Shown here: piece after piece, positions 46,187 through 56,300 of the stretch
Layout of the letters: each line of letters starts with the position of its first letter
How positions within the stretch are numbered: position 1 is the stretch's first letter
Assembly: GCA_024103355.1 (NCBI GenBank)
Contig: JAGFIU010000014.1
Location: forward strand, 19,503 to 83,502
Reading direction: 5' to 3'
Source of the DNA: Bacteroidota bacterium
GTDB taxonomy: Bacteria > Bacteroidota > Bacteroidia > NS11-12g > UBA955
Length of the DNA stretch: 64,000 nucleotides
The notes under the pieces: generated by a model
What the model was told of the DNA's origin: nothing
The model's database searches: none
The model's input: only the letters and a program-made list of their open reading frames with translations
Made by a program: the position numbers and the translations under genes

Positions 46187-46202
46187 TGATAATCAAAGGA
46201 TT

Positions 46203-47732
46203 TTAAGGAGTATAAGGTTGCGTCATATCATATTCTTTTTCAATAATCTTGCTCGGAATATTTCCGGCACTTAGAATGGTATGAAATAGAAAATCAGTTC
46301 TGTAGCGGTTGTTTTTATTGGCTTTCAATGCATCAAATTTTTCAGGATAATTTTGAATATAGCTATCCGAACACCAAATAACACAAGCCGGATTTCTCAG
46401 AGCCTTGTTATCATTTGCATGAAGCCAGTTTCCACCTTCACCCAATGCTTCGCCATGGTCTGAAAGAAAAATAACAATGGCATTTTTTGATACCAATGTG
46501 GAAATAACACTGTCAATAAAAAAATCAGTGTACAATACTGTGTTGTCATAAGAATTAACAATAGATTCTTGAGAATTTTGTGAAACTATCTTACTGCGGG
46601 TAACCGGTTTGAATTTTTCGAATGAAGGAGAAAAATGATTGTTATAATACCAATGACTGCCAATAGTATGAAGAATGAATAATTTATCCTGTTTGGCTAA
46701 GTCATTGACAAAATGGTATGCAGGCAGCAAATCTTCATCCAGCCATGCAGAATAAGTATAAACCGATTTTTCGGGATGAGCATAAATTAGAGTATCACAT
46801 TCCTTCATGAATGATATATAACTCTTTGCCGGCTCTTGGTTTGCTATCCATGCGGTATAGAAACCGGAAGCCTTAAACAACGGAACAAAAGAGGTTTCTT
46901 TGTTTGCTCGCTCCTTGTTTGCACTGTCTGCTCTTGTCATAATATGAGCCACGCTCGGATTGGTATAGGTGTATTCTGAATAAATATTTGGAAATGAAAT
47001 TAGATTTTCTCTTTTGCTGAGTCTTGGTGTGGTTTCTCTTGCATATCCGTTCAAAGACAGATGGTCGGCACGCAATGTTTCACCTATGATAAATACAATA
47101 GTCAACCCCTCTTTGGATTGATAATTGCGGATAGTGTCCGGCATGATTCGTTCACTGTCAAAAGGACTGTTGAGTTTGTTGTATTGATTGATATTGTAGT
47201 ACAAAGAGAATGGAAAGTGTTGATAGAATGAAGTTTTTATTCTGTCATTTACTGAGAACAACACATACAATATTAATGATAGAGCTACCAAATAGACAGC
47301 AGCACTTCTGATTTCAATTTTTTTGAATCGATATCTTACCGCAATGATAGAAACAATAAGGCTTATTAAAACATATACAAACAATTGCACAGGCATGACA
47401 TCTAATGAAGTTCTAAAATCATTATTGAGTGTGGCATCCAATATCATGGGAGTGAGTGTTGCTTTGTAAAAATAACTGTAAAACCCAATGGTGCTTCCCA
47501 ATACAATGAATACAGGGAAAAAGACTGCAAACACATATTTATTAAGCATAAGCAGGTATAAAACCAAAACTAAGGGAATACAGTTCAAAGCCCAATGCGC
47601 TACCGTATATAAAAACCCTTTAAGTCCCGTAGTCGGATAAATAAAGAAATCGGGTAGAACAAAAAATAATCCACTCCATAAACTGATAAGAATAAGGAAT
47701 AAATTAAGATTGCTTTTTTTGTTTCCCTGCAA
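46203..47732 (-). CDS. Phosphoethanolamine transferase (EptA-like, sulfatase fold)
   Basis: 509 residues with a TTG start supported by a -7 element 22 bases upstream. Five N-terminal membrane segments lie within residues ~10-160. The periplasmic alkaline-phosphatase/sulfatase domain follows: TIVFIIGETLRADHLSLNGYARETTPRL with the nucleophilic Thr, HTIGSHWYYN, and VIFLSDHGEALGEGGNWLHA with metal ligands. These enzymes move phosphoethanolamine from phosphatidylethanolamine to lipid A or glycans; in pathogens that lowers polymyxin sensitivity. Target here unknown. In an operon with a GT2 gene. Confidence 0.92.
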   Translation of the reverse strand: MQGNKKSNLNLFLILISLWSGLFFVLPDFFIYPTTGLKGFLYTVAHWALNCIPLVLVLYLLMLNKYVFAVFFPVFIVLGSTIGFYSYFYKATLTPMILDATLNNDFRTSLDVMPVQLFVYVLISLIVSIIAVRYRFKKIEIRSAAVYLVALSLILYVLFSVNDRIKTSFYQHFPFSLYYNINQYNKLNSPFDSERIMPDTIRNYQSKEGLTIVFIIGETLRADHLSLNGYARETTPRLSKRENLISFPNIYSEYTYTNPSVAHIMTRADSANKERANKETSFVPLFKASGFYTAWIANQEPAKSYISFMKECDTLIYAHPEKSVYTYSAWLDEDLLPAYHFVNDLAKQDKLFILHTIGSHWYYNNHFSPSFEKFKPVTRSKIVSQNSQESIVNSYDNTVLYTDFFIDSVISTLVSKNAIVIFLSDHGEALGEGGNWLHANDNKALRNPACVIWCSDSYIQNYPEKFDALKANKNNRYRTDFLFHTILSAGNIPSKIIEKEYDMTQPYTP

Positions 47733-47754
47733 TTGAAGTGCGATTTGATTAGTG

Positions 47755-47762
47755 CGAATTTA
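47755..47762 (-). promoter_or_regulatory. Variant -7 element TAAATTCG for the phosphoethanolamine transferase operon
   Basis: Minus strand, one mismatch from consensus, embedded in the same 14-mer (AACTAAATTCGCAC) found before aspS. Confidence 0.5.
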
Positions 47763-47848
47763 GTTGATAATAGACAAATCACTATCAAGAACATGGGTAG
47801 TAATAAAAAGAATGAAATACAGCTGACTTTCCGCTATAAATTATAGTT

Positions 47849-47856
47849 TACCTTTG
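47849..47856 (+). promoter_or_regulatory. -7 promoter element TACCTTTG for the small membrane protein-ICMT pair
   Basis: Exact TAnnTTTG match ending 7 bases before the ATG at 47864 and 31 bases before the in-frame ATG at 47888. Confidence 0.6.
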
Positions 47857-47863
47857 CCCTTGA

Positions 47864-48091
47864 ATGAAAGCACTATTTTTTATTTTGATGCAACTCAGTA
47901 CAGACCCTCACAGTAAAGAGTTTAAGGTTCTTTTGATTGTATCAGAGATTGTGGTGACACTGATTGTGTTTTATGGGTTTTATTTGGTATTTAATAAGCT
48001 AAGCAATAATCTGAAAACACACAAGAAAGAAAATCCGGAACTATACAGAAAGAAAAAATCGCAGGACTTGAACAAAGATGAAGAAAAATAA
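47864..48091 (+). CDS. Small single-pass membrane protein
   Basis: 75 residues, or 67 from the second in-frame ATG at 47888, which leaves a more normal leader after the -7 element. One membrane segment (FKVLLIVSEIVVTLIVFYGFYLVF) is followed by a highly charged tail (KKENPELYRKKKSQDLNKDEEK), topology N-out/C-in by the positive-inside rule. The next gene's ATG directly abuts the stop. No family is recognised; coding is supported by the promoter, the membrane segment and the tight gene junction. Confidence 0.65.
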   Translation: MKALFFILMQLSTDPHSKEFKVLLIVSEIVVTLIVFYGFYLVFNKLSNNLKTHKKENPELYRKKKSQDLNKDEEK

Positions 48092-48550
48092 ATGAAACTC
48101 GGCACAAAGGATATCGTGTATGTGAGTTTGCAGTTTATTCTATTTGTTTTATACCTGTTTAATCCGATTATATTAAAAATTGTTTTTCCGTTTTGGCTTC
48201 ACTATTTGGGAATCATATTGTCAATACTCGGATTATTGATTGCTGTTTTTGCTGTATTGCAACTGAATAAAAATCTGTCTCCATTTCCTACGCCCGTTGA
48301 TGGCTCTAAGTTAATCAAAACGGGATTATACAAATACATTCGACATCCCATCTATACGGGGATTATTGTTGGAGCTTATGGATTCGCATTATACACTGAT
48401 TCAGGTTCAAGGCTTTCAATTGCTATCCTGCTTTATATTCTGTTTCATTATAAATCAAATTATGAGGAGGGACGATTAATCTCAGCCTTTGCAGAGTACC
48501 CTCAATACATGCAAAGCACCGGAAAGTTTTTTCCAAAGAAAGGGAAGTGA
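48092..48550 (+). CDS. Isoprenylcysteine carboxyl methyltransferase (ICMT)-family membrane methyltransferase
   Basis: 152 residues with four hydrophobic segments. The C-terminal family signature is present: GLYKYIRHPIYTGIIVGAYGFAL, then LLYILFHYKSNYEEGRLISAFAEYPQYMQSTGKFFPKK, with the conserved RHPxY and EE(R)L/YxxY positions that bind S-adenosylmethionine. Bacterial members methylate lipids, quinone-like compounds or small thiols; the substrate is unknown. It starts at the base after the small membrane protein gene stop. Confidence 0.85.
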   Translation: MKLGTKDIVYVSLQFILFVLYLFNPIILKIVFPFWLHYLGIILSILGLLIAVFAVLQLNKNLSPFPTPVDGSKLIKTGLYKYIRHPIYTGIIVGAYGFALYTDSGSRLSIAILLYILFHYKSNYEEGRLISAFAEYPQYMQSTGKFFPKKGK

Positions 48551-48580
48551 AAATTTATGATGAGCCAAGGTCAAACAACT

Positions 48581-50188
48581 CTATTGCTTGATTAATTTTC
48601 CGGACTCAAGTTTTCCATTGATATAAATCCTATAAAGATAAGCACCGGTTACCCAGCCATTAAATCCGGGAAATTCTAATGTATGAATACCTTTGCTAAA
48701 ATAGTCGGTTGAAGTGGAAGCAATTTTTTTGCCCATAAAATCATAAACTTCTAAATACACGTTAGAACTCTCGGGAAGATTAAGAAAAATGATTGCCTTT
48801 TCGTTGTTGTAACGCAATTCATGGTATTTATTAATTTTCTTAACCTGACTAACCCCCATCGAATTACACTCGAATCCGATGGATAGTTTAGAATAATCAC
48901 TTCCAAGGATAGTATCCGAAGTCAGTTCATTAACACAAAACCAATCCTGCAAAACGGAAGAATAAACTTCTCTAAAATCAATTTTGTGTTTAAGATTTCC
49001 GATATTATCGAGGTCATTGAGATTAACATCTTCACCAATAAACCCATTCCCATTGACAGCGGGACCAAACATCATCAAAGGAGCTGCAGTACCATGGTCA
49101 GTACCTCGAGATCCGTTATCATTGACACGTCTTCCGAACTCGGAAAAGGTCATGGTCAGTACATGATTATCTTTTCCTGTCATTGACAGATCTTCATAAA
49201 ATGCTTTTATAGAATCACCCAATTCTATGATGAGTTCGGGGTGTCGAGTATCTTGCTGTGCATGTGTATCAAACCCATCAAGAGTGAGCATAAAAATCTT
49301 TGTTCCTAAACCACCTTTAATCAATCGTGATACTAACATGAGAGATTCTCCGAGACCTTTAGGAAAGGTGACTGAATTAGAGCCTGCATCATATGCGTTT
49401 TTTATGGTTTGAGTTTGATAAAAAGTGTTGTTTATCATACTCTTCATGAAATCTAACTGGTCCTTATAATAGCATGCTTCATTACCACCAACACTATATA
49501 AATTTCCGGTTTTGGCAATGTTATACAAAGAAGTTGGATCAATTACATTCATAGCCATATTGATATTGTTTTCATTGAAGAAAAGAATATTGCCATCGCC
49601 ACCAATTTGAATGGCTAGAGGCTCTGGAGATGGATTGGTAATAAAGTCCGGGTTTTGGTTCCATAGATATCTACCCATCCAACCTGACTTGTCTCCACTA
49701 CCTGTTTGAGCAGAATCCCAAATGTCGGTTGACTTAAAGTGTGACATATCGGAGTTAGTATATCCTACATTCTGTATTACTTTCATCTTGCCATCATCCC
49801 ACATATTCTTAAAAGATGTGGCATACTTTGGAACAGAATATTTGCTGTTGAGTGTTGTTAAGTCGGAAGTGGCAATTTTCAGAGTTGGGCGTAAACTTGC
49901 ATACTTACTATAATCAAATACCGGAACAAAAGTATTAAGACCGTCATTTCCACCTTTAAGTCTGATGATAACCAATATTCGATCACCTGCTCCTGCCAAT
50001 GCTTTTGTTATCATAGGTGAAGCGAGTAATTGGTTGAATGGAATATTTGCAAATGCAATGCTCCCTGCACTAATAAGTCCAAGATTTTTCAAGAAATCCC
50101 GTCTACCGATTCCTTGTTCATGTTGTTCATCGTGTGCACATCCATCATGCAAACAACTTCCTTTGGGTAGATTTTTATTCTTTTTCAT
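48581..50188 (-). CDS. DUF1501 family protein with Tat-type signal and T9SS-like C-terminus
   Basis: 535 residues. The N-terminus has a twin-arginine signal (GRRDFLKNLGLISAGSIAF) behind a Cys/His-rich leader (CLHDGCAHDEQHEQ). The DUF1501 body includes ILVIIRLKGGNDGLNTFVP, GWMGRYLWNQNP and LTMTFSEFGRRVNDNGSRGTDHGTAAPLMMFG, an alkaline-phosphatase-superfamily-like arrangement. The last ~80 residues resemble a T9SS sorting domain (NVYLEVYDFMGKKIAST...GAYLYRIYINGKLESGKLIKQ). Substrate unknown. It follows the DUF1800 gene by 19 bases. Confidence 0.88.
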   Translation of the reverse strand: MKKNKNLPKGSCLHDGCAHDEQHEQGIGRRDFLKNLGLISAGSIAFANIPFNQLLASPMITKALAGAGDRILVIIRLKGGNDGLNTFVPVFDYSKYASLRPTLKIATSDLTTLNSKYSVPKYATSFKNMWDDGKMKVIQNVGYTNSDMSHFKSTDIWDSAQTGSGDKSGWMGRYLWNQNPDFITNPSPEPLAIQIGGDGNILFFNENNINMAMNVIDPTSLYNIAKTGNLYSVGGNEACYYKDQLDFMKSMINNTFYQTQTIKNAYDAGSNSVTFPKGLGESLMLVSRLIKGGLGTKIFMLTLDGFDTHAQQDTRHPELIIELGDSIKAFYEDLSMTGKDNHVLTMTFSEFGRRVNDNGSRGTDHGTAAPLMMFGPAVNGNGFIGEDVNLNDLDNIGNLKHKIDFREVYSSVLQDWFCVNELTSDTILGSDYSKLSIGFECNSMGVSQVKKINKYHELRYNNEKAIIFLNLPESSNVYLEVYDFMGKKIASTSTDYFSKGIHTLEFPGFNGWVTGAYLYRIYINGKLESGKLIKQ

Positions 50189-50207
50189 AGTCTATTTGGT
50201 TAGTAAA

Positions 50208-51653
50208 TTACATTAACTGAAATTCCGGTCTTCTGATAATCCATAACATTAAGTTATATACTTGTTCGGGTACATATTGAAATTGCAAGTCCCATATCCC
50301 GTTATCAAAATAATTTTGGGGGACAGAAGCTTTGAGCGCAATGGTAGCCTTGTTATAATCAGTTGCATCTTCCAAACCTTTAGGAATAAAATGGTCCGTT
50401 ATTTTCTTTGCAACTACCGCCACGTCCTTTGAATTTCCTGAAACATCAATGGCAAATTGTCGCATAGTTTGCTTGTCTAATTTTGTAAGAACATATCCAA
50501 AATAATTACCTAAGATGTCCCATCGTTTGGTAATAGCGGTGCTGTTTATCCATGAACGATTACCATTCCATCCCGAAACATCAATTGGACTGAACAATTG
50601 CTGTCCCATATCTACAGTAACATAGGCAGTGGCTGTAATTAATTGGTCATCATAGGGCATACCACTTTCCTTCATTGCTGATACAAATAAATCAATTGGA
50701 CTTTTAATTACCACACTGATAGCATCGTCTTCAAAAAAATGGTCACTCTTAAATAATTCCAACAAGACAGGCTCTATTTCAAAATTACTATTTCGAAAGG
50801 TTTGTGCCATCCCATCAACAATCAACTCATTTGGAATAGGGTGAACAAAATGAGTGTATATTTTTGTACAAATAAATTTGGAAACCTCTACTGCTCTTTC
50901 TTGAAAAATCAAGTCGTGGACATCATCAAAATCAAAATTTCCGGTCTTTCCATAAATGGTTTTGGGGTCGGAATCAAATTTGCTTGCATCAAAGCTAATA
51001 CTACCACAATCTTCAGAAATTGAAACCCAACCCGTGAATGCACGAGCTGCTTCTGTTATATCTTGTTGGGTATAGCCATTATTTATTCCCATGGTAAAAA
51101 GCTCCATTAATTCTCGCGCATAGTTTTCATTTGGATGACCTTTGACGTTGTGTCGAGCATCAAGAAAAGTCAGCATTGCCGGTGTTTTACCCATTTCTTT
51201 CAAAAACATCTTAAAATCTCCAAAGGCATATTGTTGTAGTAACTTGTGGTATTCGTACATATAACTTGGACACAAATAATCAAGATAGCGAGTTACAAAA
51301 TGATTGTGCCAAAACAATGCTAGTTTTTCTCTTGCACCGGTATTCAACATGTCTTTTATCCATTGCAAATACCACTCAACATATTGGGATGTGGATTGAT
51401 TATTGAAGTCAGAATAGTCTGAGGCTGACCAATTGTACCATGTAGGTGCTGTGGGTAAGGGTGCTGCTTTTGCATCATTTATGATTTTATCTACCAATTG
51501 TCCCGGACTCATCAATAAGCCGGATTGGATTTCAGAAAAAGATGCACCAAATGAGAGACGCTTATATAAGTGAGAGACTCTCAATGTGTTCCATGGTTTG
51601 CTTGCACTTGGAATATATGCTGCAAGCGTTCCTCCTGCGCAATTATCTGCCAT
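50208..51653 (-). CDS. DUF1800 family protein
   Basis: 481 residues. Characteristic stretches: HLYKRLSFGASFSEI near the start, KLALFWHNHFVT, LTFLDARHNVKGHPNENYARELMELFTMGINNGYTQQDITEAARAFTGW and the C-terminal YNLMLWIIRRPEFQLM. The NENYARELMELFT(M/L)G motif is diagnostic of DUF1800, which is nearly always encoded next to DUF1501, as here. No obvious signal peptide; function unknown. A TACATTTG element lies 20 bases before the start. Confidence 0.9.
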   Translation of the reverse strand: MADNCAGGTLAAYIPSASKPWNTLRVSHLYKRLSFGASFSEIQSGLLMSPGQLVDKIINDAKAAPLPTAPTWYNWSASDYSDFNNQSTSQYVEWYLQWIKDMLNTGAREKLALFWHNHFVTRYLDYLCPSYMYEYHKLLQQYAFGDFKMFLKEMGKTPAMLTFLDARHNVKGHPNENYARELMELFTMGINNGYTQQDITEAARAFTGWVSISEDCGSISFDASKFDSDPKTIYGKTGNFDFDDVHDLIFQERAVEVSKFICTKIYTHFVHPIPNELIVDGMAQTFRNSNFEIEPVLLELFKSDHFFEDDAISVVIKSPIDLFVSAMKESGMPYDDQLITATAYVTVDMGQQLFSPIDVSGWNGNRSWINSTAITKRWDILGNYFGYVLTKLDKQTMRQFAIDVSGNSKDVAVVAKKITDHFIPKGLEDATDYNKATIALKASVPQNYFDNGIWDLQFQYVPEQVYNLMLWIIRRPEFQLM

Positions 51654-51672
51654 AAGCTTAAATTTTGTTATA

Positions 51673-51680
51673 CAAATGTA
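51673..51680 (-). promoter_or_regulatory. -7 promoter element TACATTTG for the DUF1800-DUF1501 operon
   Basis: Exact TAnnTTTG match on the minus strand, 20 bases before the DUF1800 gene start. Confidence 0.65.
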
Positions 51681-51857
51681 TTTGTTTTTGACATACCAAA
51701 ATCGTACGCATATAATTTTATCTGTTTATAAAAGTGAAATAATGGGTTTGGAATGGTACTGTTGAATGGTTTTGTTCAATGCTCTATACATTGTTTATAA
51801 TACACTCAAAGAGTAAAAAATTAGCAACTCGAACCGTTTCCGACAAACAAATAATAA

Positions 51858-51865
51858 TAACTTTG
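51858..51865 (+). promoter_or_regulatory. -7 promoter element TAACTTTG for aspA
   Basis: Exact TAnnTTTG match 28 bases before the ATG at 51893; it rules out the 38-residue upstream extension of the frame. Confidence 0.65.
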
Positions 51866-51892
51866 CTTTTGAAAATCAATAAGAAAAAAGAA

Positions 51893-53293
51893 ATGGAATT
51901 TAGAATAGAAAGCGATTTGTTGGGCGAACTGCAAGTGCCCAAAACTGCCTATTATGGAGTGCAGACTCAGAGAGCAATACATAATTTCAAAATATCCAAT
52001 CAATATTTATATTCATTTCCTGCTTTGGTAAAAGCCTTGGGTTATGTAAAAAAAGCTGCTGCTCACACCAATTATGAATTGGGGATTTTAGACAAATCAA
52101 TATATGAGGCAATGATAAGAGCCTGTGATGAAGTAATAGAAGGCAAATTGGATAAAGAGTTCCCCGTAGATATGATTCAGGGTGGAGCCGGAACATCTGT
52201 CAACATGAATGCGAATGAGGTGATTGCGAACAGGGCTTTGGAGATTATGGGGCACAATCTCGGGGAATATCAATATTGCTCGCCAAATGACCATGTGAAT
52301 TTGTCACAATCCACCAATGATGCTTATCCCACAGCCATCAAAACAGCCTTAATTTTGATGAACAAAAATCTTGTTGAGAATCTTAGTTTGTTGGTGAATG
52401 CCTTTAGAAAAAAAGGAGAAGAGTTTGCTGATGTAATCAAAATGGGAAGAACACAGTTGCAGGATGCTGTTCCAATGACCTTGGGTCAAGAATTTGAAGC
52501 ATTTGCGGACAATTTGGAAGAAGATATTGAGAAACTGAATAACAATTCAAAACTCTTTGTTGAAATCAATATGGGAGCTACAGCCATTGGTACCGGCCTC
52601 AATGCTCCTGAAGGCTATGCAGACCTTTGTGCTCATAAATTGGCTGCATTAACGGGTTTTCCGTTTGTTTCCGCACCCAATCTCGTTGAAGCAACTCCGG
52701 ACACCGGTTCTTATGTAATATATTCCTCTGCCATCAAAAGATTGGCGGTTAAACTCTCAAAAATATGCAATGATTTGAGATTGCTCTCATCTGGACCGAG
52801 GGCAGGACTCTATGAAATAAACCTTCCTCCCATGCAACCCGGATCTTCTATTATGCCAGGAAAAGTAAACCCTGTTATACCTGAAGTTGTTAATCAGGTA
52901 TGTTATAAGGTAATCGGGAATGACCTGACTGTAACTTTCGCGGCAGAAGCCGGACAACTACAACTCAATGTGATGGAACCTGTTTTGTGTCATGCCATAA
53001 TGGAAAATATCAATTTTATGTGCAATGCCATGATAACATTGAAAGAGAAGTGTGTGGAGGGAATTACAGCAAACAAAGAGGTATGTCTGAACAAGGTTAA
53101 ACACAGTATTGGAATTGTTACTGCTCTCAATCCTTATATTGGTTATAAACAGTCAACATTGATTGCGAAAGAAGCCTTGGAAACCGGGGAAAGTGTCTAT
53201 AACCTTGTGCTTGAACACAAATTACTTACACAAGAAAAATTAGATGAAATATTAGACCCGAAGAACATGCTTCAGCCTAAGAGAAAATTATAG
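51893..53293 (+). CDS. aspA: Aspartate ammonia-lyase
   Basis: About 466 residues from the ATG at 51893 (MEFRIESDLLGELQVP), the usual AspA length. Fumarase/aspartase superfamily motifs are intact: GAGTSVNMNANEVIANRA, SQSTNDAYPTAIK, GRTQLQDAVPMTLGQEF and the signature GSSIMPGKVNPVIPEVVNQV with the catalytic Ser loop. It deaminates aspartate to fumarate, feeding the TCA cycle. Monocistronic; convergent with the helicase-nuclease gene, 45 bases apart. Confidence 0.95.
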   Translation: MEFRIESDLLGELQVPKTAYYGVQTQRAIHNFKISNQYLYSFPALVKALGYVKKAAAHTNYELGILDKSIYEAMIRACDEVIEGKLDKEFPVDMIQGGAGTSVNMNANEVIANRALEIMGHNLGEYQYCSPNDHVNLSQSTNDAYPTAIKTALILMNKNLVENLSLLVNAFRKKGEEFADVIKMGRTQLQDAVPMTLGQEFEAFADNLEEDIEKLNNNSKLFVEINMGATAIGTGLNAPEGYADLCAHKLAALTGFPFVSAPNLVEATPDTGSYVIYSSAIKRLAVKLSKICNDLRLLSSGPRAGLYEINLPPMQPGSSIMPGKVNPVIPEVVNQVCYKVIGNDLTVTFAAEAGQLQLNVMEPVLCHAIMENINFMCNAMITLKEKCVEGITANKEVCLNKVKHSIGIVTALNPYIGYKQSTLIAKEALETGESVYNLVLEHKLLTQEKLDEILDPKNMLQPKRKL

Positions 53294-53338
53294 AACTCCG
53301 GGAATCAGTCTAAGGTTGTTTGTTCAATACAATCCCTT

Positions 53339-56300
53339 TTATATCTCCTCCTCATCGGTTGGCAATGACTCAAATTCGTAGTTTTTTCCTTCCAAAACCT
53401 TCTTTTCAAAATTGCACCAATGACAATCTTTGTCACCGCAACCTTTTCTAAATTCTTTGGATTTGATGCCGGCATTAGCTTTTTTGATTTGATTTTTTAC
53501 AATTTCTATATCTTCGGGGTTAATCATCATTGCGATAGAAATTTTATCAAACTTATCAGCTTCAATACATTCAATTGTTGCAGTGTCAATATGCCAGTCA
53601 TAATTTGCACCCTCAACAAGAATTTTATAGAAGACCATTTGTCTCCAATAATCGCCTCCATAACGAGATTCAAAAGAGGTAGTTTCTAACGCACCAGGAA
53701 CGGGTTTGTTCATTTTTTTGTTTATCCCGTCCAATTTACCTGTTTTATAATCAATCAAATGAGCAGTTCTTCCGCTAAAATCTAATCTGTCTGCAATACC
53801 ATTGATTTTGATTCCTTCCATTTCAGTGTAAATGCGTTGTTCTGTGAGTATCTTAGGTATGCTGAGTATATAATCTATTTTGTAGTTATAATACTGCTTC
53901 AACTTTTCTTTTCCATAATTCATCAGTTGTGCAAAATCGGATTCAGTAAAAGCATCTCGTTGATTTCCCATCTGTTTTTCAAATTCTTGACAGAGACGAT
54001 CTGCATCCCAGAAATTGCCGTGGGTTTCTTTGTTTTCATTAGCTGCTTTAATCCATGCATCCAATGTGTCATGGATGGCGCTTCCAAAACCCATGTATTT
54101 GTTTTTTGCAGTCGGTATTTTGAGTACGGTTTCATAGTAAAATGAAACAGGGCAACGCAAGTATTTATTCAGGTGAGAAACCGACATGTTGTAATTATTC
54201 ACAAAATTGTTAAGCCAATCATCCTCTACAGTATTTGAATTGATGTCTTCATTACGGATAAACTGAGATGCAATAAAATCAACGGTCAACGCCTCTTCGT
54301 TCTTGATTATATCTGTTGTCCTTTCGCCCTGCAATTTCTCGCAGGTACCGGAATTTAATAACTCGGTTACATATTGTGAGGCATTATCGTCTTCAATCGA
54401 ATAACTTACTTGAACAAATTTCTTAGCCCTTGTCAACGCAACAAAAAACAATCTTCTGCCTTCTTCAATTCCGGCATCTTTGTCATCCTTCACATTCCCG
54501 TATTGGTTATTATCCCTCATGATTCGGCTCATATCAAAAGGAAGTGAGGAGTTTTTGAAATTCCATTCTTTCTGTGTGCAACCGATGATAAACACATAAT
54601 CAAATTCGAGCCCTTTTGATGCGTGTGCTGTTAGCATATTCACACCTTCGTCACTTCCGTAAACTCTCTTAACCTCAATGCCGAGTTTAATTTCTTTCAT
54701 TAGTTTTATACTATCTAAGAAGTCAGCGAGTTTTAAATAAGGCGTGCGCTCTACCTCATCTTTGATATAATCAAAGAAGGTTTTGAGAACCTGCATATTC
54801 CAATTTTTTTGCTCAGATTGTAGAGCATAGGTCAAGAATCCGCCTTTGGCAATAATTCTTTCAACCAACTGAGCAATTGTGAGATTGTGAGATTGTCTTA
54901 TCCAATATTCAAGATTTTCATGCACCCTTCTGAGCTTAGTGATAAAATCATTGTTCTCAAACAATTCAGTCTGTGATGGTTTTTGAGTTTTTTCTGCAAT
55001 CACAGACCTCCAATTTGATAATTTCTTACCGGAGATTTCATGAGCAAATTTGGCAATATCAATCGGTTCAAAGCCAAAAAAGTCATAATGCAGAATTTCA
55101 AACAGAAGATAATCTGCAGAAAAAGGCTTCTTACTCTCCATATTGATATAGTTCAAAAGGGTAAGCATATTTTGTATCATGGACTCTTCCAAAATATTTA
55201 CCGGGCGCGCGGTGATTATGGGAATCCCTTTAGAAGCAAGATATTTAGAGATTTCAATTGCTTGAGCATGTTTCCGGTATATTACCGCAATGTCTTTGGG
55301 TTTTACATTCTGTTCTTTTATAAGATTTTCAATTTCACCGGCTATTACCACCGCTTCTTGATTGTTAACAGAATATTCTACAATCTTTGGAGGGTTAGGC
55401 AGGTCTTTGTATTCGTCATTTCCTGCAGTCAGTTCTTTGGTCAACCCCTTTTTTTTTTCTACCAATCTTTGCGTGTTGTTTTCTATCAATGCTTTTGAAG
55501 CATCTAAAATCTTTTGGGATGAACGATAATTGATATCCAAAACAACAGTAAAAGGATTGTAATCTTTGTCAAAGTCTAACATTCGCTCATAGTTTGCACC
55601 TTGAAAACTATAGATACTCTGGTCGTCATCTCCAACGATAAAAACATTAGGCTCTTCCTCTACTTTGGCAAGTTGATTGAGAATCTGAGCTTGAATCCCG
55701 TTTGTGTCTTGAAACTCATCAACCAAAATATAGAGATATTTTTCTCTGTAAGACAGAAGCAGATAAGGATATTTTTCAAACGCATCCCTAACCCACAGAA
55801 GCATGTCAGCGTAATCATAGCGCCCCTTTTTCTCCATTTTCTTAAGATAGTTTTCGTATTGCTGAATCGCTTCTTTCAGGTTCTCAAGTTTTTTTCTAAC
55901 TTCCTCAATCTTACCGTCTTTGGGATCACCCTTTTTTTTATTGCCACGGTTAGTTTTGTATATAAACTCATCCATTTGTGGCATTTCTTTGATGTATGTA
56001 TCAATGTCCTTGAGAAAATTTGTGATTTTGATACCTTGCTCTTTTATTGCTTTAAAAATTTTTTTCAGGTTATCAGCATGATACAAGTATTCTTTGCCGG
56101 ATTTTAGCATGCTATTTTCAGGCATTTCTTCTAAGATTTCTCTAATAATCTGTTCTGATTCAAGTTCCGACAGTGGTTTTAATTCTCGATTGCTAAACAG
56201 ACCTTCATTTTCTCTTATCACTTCTGCGCCAAAGGAGTGAAAGGTTCTGATACTCACATTATATGCCTCTGTGCCAATCATATCAACCAATCTTTTTTGC

